Positions 41,839-51,206 of a stretch of DNA of 60,083 nucleotides are shown piece by piece. The stretch comes from Beijerinckiaceae bacterium. Lineage in GTDB: Bacteria > Pseudomonadota > Alphaproteobacteria > Rhizobiales > Beijerinckiaceae. Below the pieces are notes generated by a model that made no database searches, was not told where the DNA came from, and worked only from the letters and a program-made list of their open reading frames with translations. The stretch spans positions 1 through 60,083 of the forward strand of contig CANJVX010000015.1 in the NCBI GenBank assembly GCA_947478405.1, in the 5' to 3' direction. Numbering within the stretch: the stretch's first letter is position 1; each line of letters begins with the position of its first letter. A program made the position numbers and the translations under genes.

Positions 41839-43164
41839 ATGTCAGAACATCAAATTTCATTTTCTGACGCCGTGCGCGTCTGGGCGCGCGTGGCTGCATT
41901 GTCTTTTGGCGGGCCCGCGGGTCAGATTGCGGTGATGCATCGCATTCTCGTGGAAGAAAAGCGCTGGATTCCGGAAGCACGCTTTCTCCATGCTTTGAAT
42001 TATTGCATGTTGCTACCAGGCCCCGAGGCACAACAGCTTGCCACTTATATCGGCTGGCTGATGGATGGTGTGCGCGGCGGGCTTGTTGCAGGCCTACTCT
42101 TTATCCTGCCTGGCATGATCGCCATTATGGCGCTGAGCTATGTCTATGCGCTCTTTGGCTCGGTCGGTTTTGTGAGCGCCTTTTTCTTCGGCCTGAAAGC
42201 CGCTGTGCTGGCTATTGTGATCGAAGCCGTTGTGCGCGTGGGCAAACGCGCACTGAAAAATCGTGTGATGCAGGCGATTGCAGCCGGCGCTTTCTTGGCA
42301 CTCTTTGTCTTCAACCTGCCCTTCCCGCTCGTGATCCTCGCAGCAGGTGTCATCGGTTATCTGGGCGCCGCACGCGGCAACAATGCTTTCCTTGTGAGCA
42401 ATACTCACGGCTCCGCAGAGGCCACAGCGCTCGACAATAAAACCATTTCTCCCACCATGCTCTCAGGCGCAAGGCGCGCTGCACTCATCGCAGCAATTCT
42501 GTGGCTCTTGCCGGTGGCAAGTTTGCTCGCATGGCTTGGGCCCGATCATGTCTTTTCGCAAATCGCTGTTTTCTTTTCGAAAATGGCTATTGTGACATTT
42601 GGCGGGGCTTATGCAGTTCTGGCCTATGTGGCACAGCAAGCGGTAGACAATTTCCACTGGCTGCAACCCGGCGAAATGCTTGATGGGTTGGGCATGGCTG
42701 AGACCACGCCCGGACCGCTCGTCATGGTGCTGCAATTTGTGGGCTTCATGGGCGCGTTTCGTGAGGCCGGTAGCCTGTCACCGATCCTCGCCGGCACGCT
42801 CGGCGGATTGCTGGCCACATGGGTGACTTTTGCGCCTTGCTTCCTATGGATTTTTCTGGGCGCGCCGCATATCGAACGCCTGCGCGAAAACAAGAAAATT
42901 GCAGGCGCTTTGTCGGCCATCACTGCCGCCGTCGTTGGCGTCATTCTTAATCTGGCCATCTGGTTTGCGGTTCACACCATCTTTGCGCAGACGATGAATT
43001 GGCACGGCATCAATGTTCCTGTGCTGCTCTCGCTCAATCCTGCCGCACTCGCTCTGAGCCTGGGCGCTGCTTACGCCATCTTCCGTTTGAAAGGGGGCAT
43101 GTTGCAAGTGCTAGCCGCCACAGCAGCGGCGGGCGTCTTGGCGCATCTGGCTGGCGTCATCTGA
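41839..43164 (+). CDS. chrA: Chromate transporter ChrA, two-domain
   Basis: 441-residue membrane protein with two homologous CHR halves. The first has FGGPAGQIAVMHRILVEEKRWIPEARFLHALNYCMLLPGPEAQQLATYIGW (signature FGGPxxQ and PGPEAQQ). The second has VTFGGAYAVLAYVAQQAV and AETTPGPLVMVLQFVGFMG. It extrudes chromate, giving resistance. AAAGGACA lies just before the ATG at 41839. A bidirectional terminator follows. No chrB regulator is adjacent. Confidence 0.94.
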   Translation: MSEHQISFSDAVRVWARVAALSFGGPAGQIAVMHRILVEEKRWIPEARFLHALNYCMLLPGPEAQQLATYIGWLMDGVRGGLVAGLLFILPGMIAIMALSYVYALFGSVGFVSAFFFGLKAAVLAIVIEAVVRVGKRALKNRVMQAIAAGAFLALFVFNLPFPLVILAAGVIGYLGAARGNNAFLVSNTHGSAEATALDNKTISPTMLSGARRAALIAAILWLLPVASLLAWLGPDHVFSQIAVFFSKMAIVTFGGAYAVLAYVAQQAVDNFHWLQPGEMLDGLGMAETTPGPLVMVLQFVGFMGAFREAGSLSPILAGTLGGLLATWVTFAPCFLWIFLGAPHIERLRENKKIAGALSAITAAVVGVILNLAIWFAVHTIFAQTMNWHGINVPVLLSLNPAALALSLGAAYAIFRLKGGMLQVLAATAAAGVLAHLAGVI

Positions 43165-43166
43165 AC

Positions 43167-43198
43167 AATAAAGGCCCCGCCGAAGCGGGGCCTTTATT
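43167..43198. terminator. Bidirectional terminator between chrA and the flavin monooxygenase gene
   Basis: AATAAAGGCCCCGC, loop CGAA, GCGGGGCCTTTATT: a perfect 14-bp stem with T or A tracts on both sides. It serves the two convergent genes; the minus-strand gene ends at its edge. Confidence 0.92.
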
Positions 43199-44374
43199 TC
43201 ATTGCGGCTGGTGGGCCTTCAATTGATACTTGCCATATTCCATCGAAGCAGAATCCCATGACAGCGAGTGATGGGCAGATGCGCCAAAGCAATCTCGGAA
43301 CTGGCGCTGCATAGCGCTATCAAGAAAGAGCGCACGCCCACCGGCAGAATTGAAAATCTTCTGCGCGGCCTGCATGGCAAGCTGCGCGGCATAGCAGCAA
43401 TTGCGTTTGCCCTGCACCTGCATCTCTTTCGAGACCTTCTCCCCTTGCTCCAGCACTTCCATAGTCTCGCGCAAAGCGCCCATATACATGCGGTCAGCCG
43501 CTTCGATCTCGGCAGACGCCACACCGATCAGCATTTGCGTTCCCGGCTCATCAGCCACCGCCTTGCCACGCGATTTACGCGGCGCTGTATACTCATAATA
43601 GCTCTTCAGCAAAGCTTGTGCGGAGCCCACAGCCACGGCCGTGTAGCTGGCTGCCGACACGCCACCGCGCGGCATGCGGAAGACAGCCGAATGATGCATC
43701 TCTGCGCCCGGCGATGTGCCTGCATCATAATCTTTCTTCATGATGATGCGGTGCGCAAGCACGAAAGCGCCGTCGACCTTGAAGCTCTTCGAGCCGGTGC
43801 CAGCCAGACCAATGACTTTCCAATCATCGATTACTGTGACGTCGCTCTTGGGGATCAAAACCATGCAGCCGGTCTTGGATCCATCCGCCTCTTCGATGGA
43901 GCCGCCGCAGATCAGCCAATGCACATGATCAATGCCGCTGGAAAAACCGTGATTACCGGTCCAGGTAATGCCACCCTCAGCGCGCTTCCCCTTGCCAACA
44001 GCCGCCACAGCCACGCCCACGCGCTGCGTATCATCCTTGGCCCAGACGTCGTCTTGCGCTTGCTTGGAGAAGGTCGCGAGCTTCAGCGGATTGTCGGCGA
44101 GCACCATATAGGTCCAGGCCTGCGAAGCGCAGCCACGCGCCAAGGTCTGGATGATCGTGCACAGCACGTCATAGCCCATTTCATATCCACCATAGAGCAT
44201 CGGCTGGCAGACGCGCAGCAGACCGGTGGAGACGTAATCAGCCACGGTGGCATCCGGGCAACGGCGCAGGCTTTCGGCCTCCGCAGCTCGGGCTGCCAGT
44301 ACCGGCACTAAAGCTTCGGCGCGGGCGATCATTTCAGCTGGGGTGGCGCTCAGCGCCTTGGTCTTGTCGAGCAT
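43199..44374 (-). CDS. Group D flavin-dependent monooxygenase (acyl-CoA dehydrogenase fold)
   Basis: About 391 residues with the acyl-CoA dehydrogenase fold as used by two-component flavin hydroxylases (HsaA, C2-type 4-hydroxyphenylacetate hydroxylase). Seen are LYGGYEMGYDVLCTIIQTLARGCASQAWTYMVLAD near residue 60, GITWTGNHGFSSGIDHVHWLICGG, KVIGLAGTGSKSFKVDGAFV, and C-terminal GGRALFLDSAMQRQFRDCFGASAHHSLSWD. The usual acyl-CoA-dehydrogenase catalytic Glu context is absent. No flavin reductase gene is adjacent. The start at 44374 has AAGGGGA six bases upstream. It lies 20 bases after a TctC gene, in one operon. Confidence 0.87.
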   Translation of the reverse strand: MLDKTKALSATPAEMIARAEALVPVLAARAAEAESLRRCPDATVADYVSTGLLRVCQPMLYGGYEMGYDVLCTIIQTLARGCASQAWTYMVLADNPLKLATFSKQAQDDVWAKDDTQRVGVAVAAVGKGKRAEGGITWTGNHGFSSGIDHVHWLICGGSIEEADGSKTGCMVLIPKSDVTVIDDWKVIGLAGTGSKSFKVDGAFVLAHRIIMKKDYDAGTSPGAEMHHSAVFRMPRGGVSAASYTAVAVGSAQALLKSYYEYTAPRKSRGKAVADEPGTQMLIGVASAEIEAADRMYMGALRETMEVLEQGEKVSKEMQVQGKRNCCYAAQLAMQAAQKIFNSAGGRALFLDSAMQRQFRDCFGASAHHSLSWDSASMEYGKYQLKAHQPQ

Positions 44375-44394
44375 GTTTGTCCCCTTGGTCATTC

Positions 44395-45438
44395 TTACTG
44401 GCTCTGCTGCAGTTTCTTGAGGCGCTCCACCACGGCGGGCGGCGAGCGGTATGACTGCACAATAATATCCTGAATCTGCTCGCCTGTGCGAGGCGTATCT
44501 GCGCCGAGACTGGCCTTCGCCTGCTCGACCAGGAACTCCTTGTCATTGATTGCATCCCAGAAGGCCTTGCGCATGGCGGCGACCCTGTCGGCGGGAACAC
44601 CCGGCGGCAGCAAATAGGGGCGGCCTGTGGCGATCGGGCCCACGGCGGCGCGCCAAAGCTGACGGTCTTCCTCATTCTTGACGAGGTCGAGAATGAAGGG
44701 GACGTCAGGCAATTGCGGCAACTTTTCCGCGCCATATTGCACAAGCAACTTCACCTTCTTTTCCGGCAGCCAGCTCGGGCGCGTGGAAACGAGTGAATTG
44801 TAAAAGACGCTCGGATAGCCATCAAGCTCGCCGCGCTCCATCGCCAGCAGCGCGTCATTCTGGCCCGGATAGCCGACGATCAGTTTCAGCTTGGTGCCCA
44901 GCGTCTCATTGAGCAGACGGCCATAAAAGCTCGGTGTGGAATTAGCACCCGAGGAGCCCATTTTCAACTCGGTCTTCATCGCATCCTGAATCGTGTTGAC
45001 GGGCGATGTGTGCCAGATCGTCAGAATGCTCGTTTCAATCGAGGGCGAGCCGAGCCAGTTGAATTTGGTCGGATCATATTGTGCTTCCTTGGTGCCAAAG
45101 AGCGGCTCGAACGGCGTGTTATTCTGCACAGCGCCAATCACCGTGCCGTCTTTGGGCGCCAGTGTGTAGAGATGGTTGGTCGCCACAATGCCACCAGCAC
45201 CTGGCATATTGCGCACAACAATATTGGGCTGGCCCGGCAGATGGCGCGGCAGGAAGCGGGTCAGCAGACGCGCCAGTGTGTCATAGCCGCCACCTGTCGA
45301 GGATGACACGATGAGGCTGACCGTCTTGCCCTTGTAAAAATCCTCGATCGGATCGGCGTGGGCCGGGGAGAGCGCGCACAGGGCGGCGACAGTGAAAACG
45401 GATGAGCAGGTCAAAGCCTGACGGAACGAGCGCACCAT
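44395..45438 (-). CDS. Bug/TctC-family substrate-binding protein (copy 3)
   Basis: 347 residues, with a signal peptide ending at SPAHA. Family motifs are DFYKGKTVSLIVSSSTGGGYDTLARLLTRFLP, NIVVRNMPGAGGIVATNHLY and VGYPGQNDALLAMERGELDGYPS. Its operon partner is a flavin monooxygenase, suggesting a periplasmic trap for an aromatic or heterocyclic acid that the monooxygenase then attacks. GGGAG lies ten bases before the ATG. No membrane permease is adjacent. Confidence 0.93.
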   Translation of the reverse strand: MVRSFRQALTCSSVFTVAALCALSPAHADPIEDFYKGKTVSLIVSSSTGGGYDTLARLLTRFLPRHLPGQPNIVVRNMPGAGGIVATNHLYTLAPKDGTVIGAVQNNTPFEPLFGTKEAQYDPTKFNWLGSPSIETSILTIWHTSPVNTIQDAMKTELKMGSSGANSTPSFYGRLLNETLGTKLKLIVGYPGQNDALLAMERGELDGYPSVFYNSLVSTRPSWLPEKKVKLLVQYGAEKLPQLPDVPFILDLVKNEEDRQLWRAAVGPIATGRPYLLPPGVPADRVAAMRKAFWDAINDKEFLVEQAKASLGADTPRTGEQIQDIIVQSYRSPPAVVERLKKLQQSQ

Positions 45439-45501
45439 TATTATTATCTCCCTCGAGACCGCTAGCGGGCCCTTTGGAGGCAAACTACCAAGGGGACGCC
45501 C

Positions 45502-45524
45502 ACTTGCCAAGCTGCTTGCCAAGC
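45502..45524. promoter_or_regulatory. Tandem short palindromes upstream of the tctC-monooxygenase operon
   Basis: Two near-identical 11-bp units, ACTTG-C-CAAGC and GCTTG-C-CAAGC, with a 12-base period, in the divergent gap before tctC (start 45438). They may be an operator for an unidentified regulator. The core CTTGCCAAG also occurs elsewhere, so this is tentative. Confidence 0.3.
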
Positions 45525-45575
45525 CACGCACCCCGCCTTAACTTCCAACAAAACAACAAGCTGGGGTGAAAAGCC

Positions 45576-45968
45576 ATGAAAGCCGAAGCCGTCCTCCACT
45601 TTGCCATCCCCGTGAAAGACCTCGACCGGTCGGAAGCCTTCTACACGGGCATTCTTGGGCTAACGAAGGTTCGCCGCAACAGTCACATGGTCTTCATGCG
45701 CTGCGAGGACGTCTATTTCGTGCTGACCTATTCGGAAAATCCGATTGAGGTAAACCCCGGCGACAAGCACGACATCCACACTGCCTTCATCTATCGCGGG
45801 GAGCGCTATGATCAGATGAAGAAATTTCTGGCTGACAAGAATATTCGCATCTTCAAAGAAGAAGATCGCGAGCACGGTACTTTCCAAGGCCGCAGCGCTT
45901 ACTTTCACGATCCCGATCGCAATGTGATCGAAATCATGGATCTCAAAGGCGCCCCCGTTCCGGAATAA
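45576..45968 (+). CDS. VOC (glyoxalase/bleomycin-resistance) family protein
   Basis: 130 residues, one VOC unit pair: VLHFAIPVKDLDRSEAFYTGILGLTKV with the first metal His, and FQGRSAYFHDPDRNVIEIMDL with the closing Glu. Such proteins are glyoxalases, dioxygenases or resistance proteins; no further assignment is possible. It is divergent from the tctC-monooxygenase operon and may belong to the same pathway. It meets the next gene end to end on the opposite strand. Confidence 0.88.
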   Translation: MKAEAVLHFAIPVKDLDRSEAFYTGILGLTKVRRNSHMVFMRCEDVYFVLTYSENPIEVNPGDKHDIHTAFIYRGERYDQMKKFLADKNIRIFKEEDREHGTFQGRSAYFHDPDRNVIEIMDLKGAPVPE

Positions 45969-46349
45969 TCATTCCGGCTCAAGCAGGCATTTCAATTCAA
46001 TCGGCGATTCATCACGCGGGCCAGGTGCGCGGATGAGATCCACTGCCTTGTAGCCTTTCATCGAACAGATGAATTGAATGGAATTGGGATCAACCGTGCG
46101 CCCAAATGCACCGAAGCGGAATCGTCCCTCCGGATCGGTGCGCGTGAGAATGGTCTGGCCCTTGCCAAATTCCGCCCGCACCAAAGCATCAACCAGAACT
46201 TTGCGACTCTTCAGATCAACCACTTCGCCAAAGAAGGGCGGACCATCAGCAGGGTCGCCCAAGCCTGGCTCCACATCATCACCACCGGCCTGAGCGGGAG
46301 CCGCCAGAAAGCTAAGAAAAAGGCTGAAAACAGCGTATTTTCTAAACAT
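45969..46349 (-). CDS. Exported protein with carboxypeptidase-regulatory-like domain
   Basis: 126 residues. The signal peptide is MFRKYAVFSLFLSFLAAPAQAGG. A beta-rich domain follows (FFGEVVDLKSRKVLVDALVRAEF, LTRTDPEGRFRFGAFGRTVDPNSIQFICSMKGYKAVDLIRA), the pattern of small transthyretin-like carboxypeptidase regulatory domains. It is periplasmic. It is the last of three genes encoding envelope proteins. The function is unknown. Confidence 0.78.
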   Translation of the reverse strand: MFRKYAVFSLFLSFLAAPAQAGGDDVEPGLGDPADGPPFFGEVVDLKSRKVLVDALVRAEFGKGQTILTRTDPEGRFRFGAFGRTVDPNSIQFICSMKGYKAVDLIRAPGPRDESPIELKCLLEPE

Positions 46350-46363
46350 GGGACTTTGCCTTT

Positions 46364-46684
46364 TCAGCGAAAGAAGAAAGCGCGCAGCAGATAGACGAAC
46401 AGTACCATACAGATGAGCGGCGACACCCAGCCGATGATGGAAGGTACAGAGCGCTGGCGCAAAATGGGCACAGACAGCGCCGTCAGAGCCGTGGCCACTG
46501 CTAGCGAGGAGCCAATCCAGCCAAACCAATACATGCCTGGCCCATTGCGCGGAGCTTCGGTGAGAAAACCCCATTCATTAATGCGAGGATGATAGGTGAA
46601 AAGCGCCAGATTGTTCTGCTCGGCGATAACATAGGCAATGGCAAAGACAGCCGAAAAAATCGGGGTGATACGGGCGAGGTTCAT
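46364..46684 (-). CDS. Small inner-membrane protein, unknown function
   Basis: 106 residues with about three hydrophobic segments: ITPIFSAVFAIAYVIAE, YWFGWIGSSLAVATALTALSV and SIIGWVSPLICMVLFVYLLRAFFF. No family is recognised. Its start overlaps the preceding stop by one base (TAATG), so translation is coupled. It probably forms a membrane complex with its neighbours. Confidence 0.75.
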   Translation of the reverse strand: MNLARITPIFSAVFAIAYVIAEQNNLALFTYHPRINEWGFLTEAPRNGPGMYWFGWIGSSLAVATALTALSVPILRQRSVPSIIGWVSPLICMVLFVYLLRAFFFR

Positions 46685-47142
46685 TACATGAGCCCCTTCA
46701 CATTATTGACGACATGGCCGGTGATAAATCCGAACCAGACTGCGAAGAACAGAAGCGCGCTCGTCATCTTGCGCGCCAACGCCAGAGTGTCATCAAGAGA
46801 TTGACGCCAGACATGCCAATAGAACGGCAGCATGCCAAGACCTATGGCAAGAAATTGCTCCTTTAACTCAAAAGAGCCATTCACCGACCACATCCGCATC
46901 GTCTCAAGATAGGTGCGACCATTCAGTCGATAGGGCGGATAAATCACCGCGCCCAGAATGAAAGTGATGATGAAGAGAATGACAATGGCATTGGTGAATT
47001 TCGCACCCTGCACGGCACGAAAACTCGGCGTGAAGCCAACGGCTTTGCGCGCTGGCCACCAGGCAGCCATTGTCTGATGGGTAATCGCGCCCAGAAGCGC
47101 CACTGCGCACAGACCGTGCAAGATCAAAAGAAAGACAACCAT
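46684..47142 (-). CDS. Four-helix inner-membrane protein, unknown function
   Basis: 152 residues with helices at about 2-20 (VVFLLILHGLCAVALLGAI), 52-68 (AIVILFIITFILGAVIY), the middle and the C-terminus (SALLFFAVWFGFITGHVV). Histidines in or near helices (LHGLC, ITHQT, FYWHVW, TGHVV) might bind haem, but the spacing does not match a known cytochrome b. A very strong ribosome site (AAGGAGG) precedes the ATG at 47142. It heads the three-gene envelope operon. Confidence 0.75.
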   Translation of the reverse strand: MVVFLLILHGLCAVALLGAITHQTMAAWWPARKAVGFTPSFRAVQGAKFTNAIVILFIITFILGAVIYPPYRLNGRTYLETMRMWSVNGSFELKEQFLAIGLGMLPFYWHVWRQSLDDTLALARKMTSALLFFAVWFGFITGHVVNNVKGLM

Positions 47143-47224
47143 CCTCCCCCTCCTTGAAAGCTTATGGACGCCTTCTTGGATAGGAACTTGCGACAGATCG
47201 GGCCGTACGTCCAGAGCGTGGGCG

Positions 47225-48886
47225 TCAATGTGAAGACAGGGCGGCAAATGGCCCCTGAGCATGGACAACACGCCCGCCGACCATGGTCATCAAGGCATGC
47301 AGGCGCCCCATCTCCTCGACCGGCAGGGTAAAATAATCCTCCGACAGGACAGCCAGATCAGCCAGGGCGCCGACCTTCAACACCCCGCGGCGCGTCTCCT
47401 CATGGGAAAACCAGGCCGAGCCTTGCGTCCAGATGCGCAAAGCCTCGTCGCGCGAGGGTATTTCACCACTGGCGCGTGTTGTCTGGCCTGCAATGGTCTG
47501 CCCGTCCAGCATCCAGCGCAAAGCGACAAAGGGATTGTAGGACATGACGCGATCAGCATCCGTGCCACCGCCCACCGGCAGACCCATGCGCCGCGCACTG
47601 GCCAACGGGGGCAATATCGCAAGGCGCGCGGCCTCGTAATGGGCCAGAAAGGCGGGGGCGGCAAAATAAAGCCGGTTCTGCATGAGCCATCCCAGATTCA
47701 GAACCTTCATCCGCGCCAGCGTTTCAGGCCGCGCATCATGCACATGGGCAATCGACCAGCGCAGCGGTGCGTAATCGACACGCCTGCTAATGCGCTCGAA
47801 AAGATCGAGCAGGCGATGGACGGAGGCGTCATTGTTCCAATGAACGGTCAGACCCAGGCCTGCACGCGCAGCCCAGACTGCGACCTCTTCAAATTGCGCA
47901 ACCAGCGCTTCATCGGGCGTATCGTTATTATAAAGGCCCCATGTCACACATTCGCCGAGACCGTTGAAACGCAGAAAATCATTGCCCGACAGCATCGGCA
48001 GATCGCGCGTGAGCGCTCGAAAGTCCGCCAGCTCGCTGCCCGGGCGTGGCGCACACAGCGAATAGCGCACGCGCAAACTCAAATCACCATCGCGCGCCAA
48101 TTCCTGCACGGCCGCATATTGATGAAGGGCGAGATTATGCCCGCCGGGGTCTGACACACCTGTCACGCCATAGCGATTGAGTTCATGAAAAAAGGCCTGT
48201 GTGCCAAGCTTTGCATCTGCCAGCTTGGGCTTGGGCAGGCGCTCATACAGAGCCACGATCGCCGCCAGATCACCCAAGATCCAACCCGTCATCTGCCCCT
48301 GAGCGCTACGCTCGAAATGTGCGGCACCCGGCATATCCTCCTCACGCGCAAGGCCCAGCGCCGCAAAGCCGCGCTGCGACAAGAGCACGCCGGAATAAGA
48401 CATTTGCACATAGACAGGATGCCCGGGAGCGGCTGCTTCAATCTCGGCCTGCGTGGGTAAGCGCTTCTCGCGAAACTGCTGAGCGTTCCAGCCGCCGGGC
48501 ACAATAATCCATGCATCAGCCGGTCGGCGCGCAGCGACCCCCGCCATGCGATGCAAAGCCTCTTCGATTGAATCAGCGCCAATCCAGCTCACCTCTTGCG
48601 CAAAGGTGAGGCCTGCGCGGATGGCATGAATATGAGAATCAATCAGTCCCGGAATAACGAGGCGTCCGCCCAGATCAATCACGCGCGCATCGGCACGCGC
48701 CTGCGCGCGCAAGGTGGCGACCTCACCAACAGCCACAATTGTATCGCCCTCGATGAGCAGCGCTTGCGCCACGGTGGACGCCGCATCGAGTGTTGCGATA
48801 CGCCCGTTCCACAACAACCATTGCTCTGCCGCCGTCGCCGGCACGCAGAGGCAGGCCAGAAAGAGGGCTGCAGCAAGACGCTTCAT
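47225..48886 (-). CDS. Exported amidohydrolase, YtcJ-like
   Basis: 553 residues. The signal peptide is MKRLAAALFLACLCVPATAA. The amidohydrolase domain has the metal site DSHIHAIRAG near residue 90, WNNDASVHRLLDLFE, SIAHVHDARPE and GGGTDADRVMSYNPFVALRW. It is an amidase-type hydrolase of the YtcJ group, presumably periplasmic. The start is set by the signal peptide; in-frame sequence upstream is not family-like. It is divergent from an MFS transporter gene. The substrate is unknown. Confidence 0.9.
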   Translation of the reverse strand: MKRLAAALFLACLCVPATAAEQWLLWNGRIATLDAASTVAQALLIEGDTIVAVGEVATLRAQARADARVIDLGGRLVIPGLIDSHIHAIRAGLTFAQEVSWIGADSIEEALHRMAGVAARRPADAWIIVPGGWNAQQFREKRLPTQAEIEAAAPGHPVYVQMSYSGVLLSQRGFAALGLAREEDMPGAAHFERSAQGQMTGWILGDLAAIVALYERLPKPKLADAKLGTQAFFHELNRYGVTGVSDPGGHNLALHQYAAVQELARDGDLSLRVRYSLCAPRPGSELADFRALTRDLPMLSGNDFLRFNGLGECVTWGLYNNDTPDEALVAQFEEVAVWAARAGLGLTVHWNNDASVHRLLDLFERISRRVDYAPLRWSIAHVHDARPETLARMKVLNLGWLMQNRLYFAAPAFLAHYEAARLAILPPLASARRMGLPVGGGTDADRVMSYNPFVALRWMLDGQTIAGQTTRASGEIPSRDEALRIWTQGSAWFSHEETRRGVLKVGALADLAVLSEDYFTLPVEEMGRLHALMTMVGGRVVHAQGPFAALSSH

Positions 48887-48983
48887 GTGAAAAAGCCTAG
48901 CCGTTGCGAGGCACGCTTGCCAAGAGCCGGCGCCATGCTCTAGAGCGGGGACAAAGCAACAAGGCGGGGAGCGCGGCGCAATT

Positions 48984-50210
48984 TTGGCTGAGGAAGAGAC
49001 CAACAAGAAAAACCTTCAATCGGTGCCGCACACATCGAATTTGCCCTCAACCTATGCGGCTGGCCTGTTCAGCATGGGGCAAGCAGAACTCCTCACCTTC
49101 GTCGTGCCGCTTTGGGCCCTGCTGCAGGGTGCAGAGCCCGCTGAAATCGGCATTCTGGTTGGCGCGCGCTCGGCGCTTACCTTCTTTCTTGCCATTCATG
49201 GAGGTGCCCTCATGGACAGGCTGGGCACACGCCGCGTCATGCTCTTCTTCACCGCCATGACGGGGCTGCTCGCCGCTGCCTATCCGTTTCTGCCGTGGCT
49301 GCCGGTGATGATCGTGCTGCAAATGCTGATCGGCTTCGCCAGCAATATGACCTGGATCGGCGCACAGACGATGATCGCGCTGGTGACCGGTGGTGATGCG
49401 GGACGCATCGGCACCTTCTCCTTCTATTCGCGCATCGGCACCATTTTCGCCCCGCTTCTCATGGGCCTTTTGTGGGATCTGACCGGCCCGCGTATATCCT
49501 TTTTGGGAATTACAGCTTGGTCATGCTGCATGTTCTTCTCTGTGTCGCGCATTGAAAATCCGCAAAAGGCGGACGCGGTGGTGGGCAAGATTGCCTGGCG
49601 TGATCTTCTGCCCAAAGTGTCCGATTACACGGGCTCTTTCAAACTGGCGATCATTCCGGCTGTGGCATTTACAATGGCCATTTCCTTCACCCGCCACGCG
49701 ACCAATGCGGCGGAGAGTTCATTTCTCATCGTCTATCTGAAAGATCTTGGTTACACGGGCACGTTGATCGGTTCTCTGTTTTCCTTTGCCGAAATTTTTA
49801 ACGGCCTTGGATCGCTCGCCGTACGCTACTTGAAACAAATGTCCATCGCCTGGTTGATGATTGGCTTTACCGCAAGCTCCATCCTGCTCTTGGGCATGAC
49901 TCCCTTATTTGGCTCTGCTTTTCTTCTGCTGGCGGGCGCTCATTCCATGCGCCGCCTGTCAGAAGGCATTGTGCAGCCTTTGATGTTTGCGCTGCAGGCG
50001 CGCGCCGTACCACGTGAGGTGCAAGGCTCAATTGTGGGCTTGCGCGTCACCAGCAATCGGCTCGCCTCCATCGTCACGCCGGTCATTATGGGCTATATCG
50101 TGCAATGGTTCGGGCTGGCCAATGGCTTTTATGTTATGGGTGCGTTGTTGCTTGTCATTTGCGCATGGCTTGCTATCAGCGTGGCAAAATTCGAACTCGA
50201 CCGGATTTAA
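48984..50210 (+). CDS. MFS transporter
   Basis: 408-residue major facilitator with 12 predicted helices. The loop 2-3 signature is [15 protein letters not shown]. The start is taken as TTG at 48984; the ribosome site GGGGAG is distant (about 12 bases). The family is certain, the substrate unknown; the N-terminal half resembles drug/metabolite exporters. It overlaps glsA by four bases at the convergent 3' ends. Confidence 0.88.
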   Translation: MAEEETNKKNLQSVPHTSNLPSTYAAGLFSMGQAELLTFVVPLWALLQGAEPAEIGILVGARSALTFFLAIHGGALMDRLGTRRVMLFFTAMTGLLAAAYPFLPWLPVMIVLQMLIGFASNMTWIGAQTMIALVTGGDAGRIGTFSFYSRIGTIFAPLLMGLLWDLTGPRISFLGITAWSCCMFFSVSRIENPQKADAVVGKIAWRDLLPKVSDYTGSFKLAIIPAVAFTMAISFTRHATNAAESSFLIVYLKDLGYTGTLIGSLFSFAEIFNGLGSLAVRYLKQMSIAWLMIGFTASSILLLGMTPLFGSAFLLLAGAHSMRRLSEGIVQPLMFALQARAVPREVQGSIVGLRVTSNRLASIVTPVIMGYIVQWFGLANGFYVMGALLLVICAWLAISVAKFELDRI

Positions 50211-51151
50211 TGGCCGAAGACCGACCAGCCCGTGCGCCTGGTCAATTCTTCCAGCGCAATGCGCCCCAAATGCGAATTGCCCGTCTCGTCCAATCCCGGC
50301 GACCAGACGGCAATGGCGGCGCGCCCCGGCGCAATCGTCAGAATTCCTCCCCCGACACCGCTCTTGCCCGGCAAGCCAACACGATAAGCAAATTCACCCG
50401 AGCCATCGTAATGGCCGCAAGTCATCATCAGCGCATTGATGCGCCGCGCACGCTCAGACGACACAACGGAATGGCCGTTCACCGGATTGCGGCCATTATT
50501 GGCCAGAAACAATCCTGCCCGCGACAATTGGCGACAGGACATGGCAATGGCGCAATGATGGAAGTAAACGCCCAGCGTATTGTCGACCGGATTGTCGATA
50601 ACGCCAAAACTCTTCATGTAATTTGCCAGAGCCGCATTGCGAAAGCCCGTGCGCTTTTCAGAAGCCGCCACATCCTGATCGATACAGATTGCCTCATCGT
50701 CAGCCAGAAATTGCATGAAACGTAAAATCTCGCCCAAGGACTCGCGTGGTTGGCGGCCGGAGAGAATGACATCGGTCACTGCAATCGCGCCAGCATTGAT
50801 AAAGGGATTACGCGGCACTCCCATTTCTTGTTCGAGCTGGATGATGGAATTGAAGCGATTGCCTGAGGGTTCGCGCCCGACCTTCTGCCACAGACGATCA
50901 CCTACGCGGCCAAGCGCAAGGGTGAGTGTGAAAACTTTTGAAATGCTCTGAATTGAAAAAGCCACGTCGGCATCGCCGCCCATATGCACATGACCATCGA
51001 GATCAATGAGCGCAATACCAAAACGCGCGGGGTCGACATGGGCGAGTTCGGGGATATAGCTTGCCACGCGCCCGCGATCTTCGCGCGCGCGCATCTCTTG
51101 GGCAATTTCGCTGACAATTGTCCCGAGATCGGGATCGGACTTGCTCATCAT
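50207..51151 (-). CDS. glsA: Glutaminase A
   Basis: About 314 residues. It hydrolyses glutamine to glutamate and ammonia. It has the serine-dependent beta-lactamase-like fold with [17 protein letters not shown] (SxxK), [29 protein letters not shown] and [14 protein letters not shown]. Two adjacent ATGs (51151 and 51148) are possible starts and no clear ribosome site is seen. The length is normal for bacterial GlsA. Confidence 0.96.
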   Translation of the reverse strand: MMSKSDPDLGTIVSEIAQEMRAREDRGRVASYIPELAHVDPARFGIALIDLDGHVHMGGDADVAFSIQSISKVFTLTLALGRVGDRLWQKVGREPSGNRFNSIIQLEQEMGVPRNPFINAGAIAVTDVILSGRQPRESLGEILRFMQFLADDEAICIDQDVAASEKRTGFRNAALANYMKSFGVIDNPVDNTLGVYFHHCAIAMSCRQLSRAGLFLANNGRNPVNGHSVVSSERARRINALMMTCGHYDGSGEFAYRVGLPGKSGVGGGILTIAPGRAAIAVWSPGLDETGNSHLGRIALEELTRRTGWSVFGH

Positions 51152-51206
51152 GATCGCAATATGGGTTGAGCCATAGCGCAGAGCAAGGCCGATTTCCTAA
51201 CCCCTT

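Noticed and set aside
43268-44311. Open frame of 347 codons on the plus strand
   Set aside because: Antisense to the flavin monooxygenase gene and without recognisable domains.
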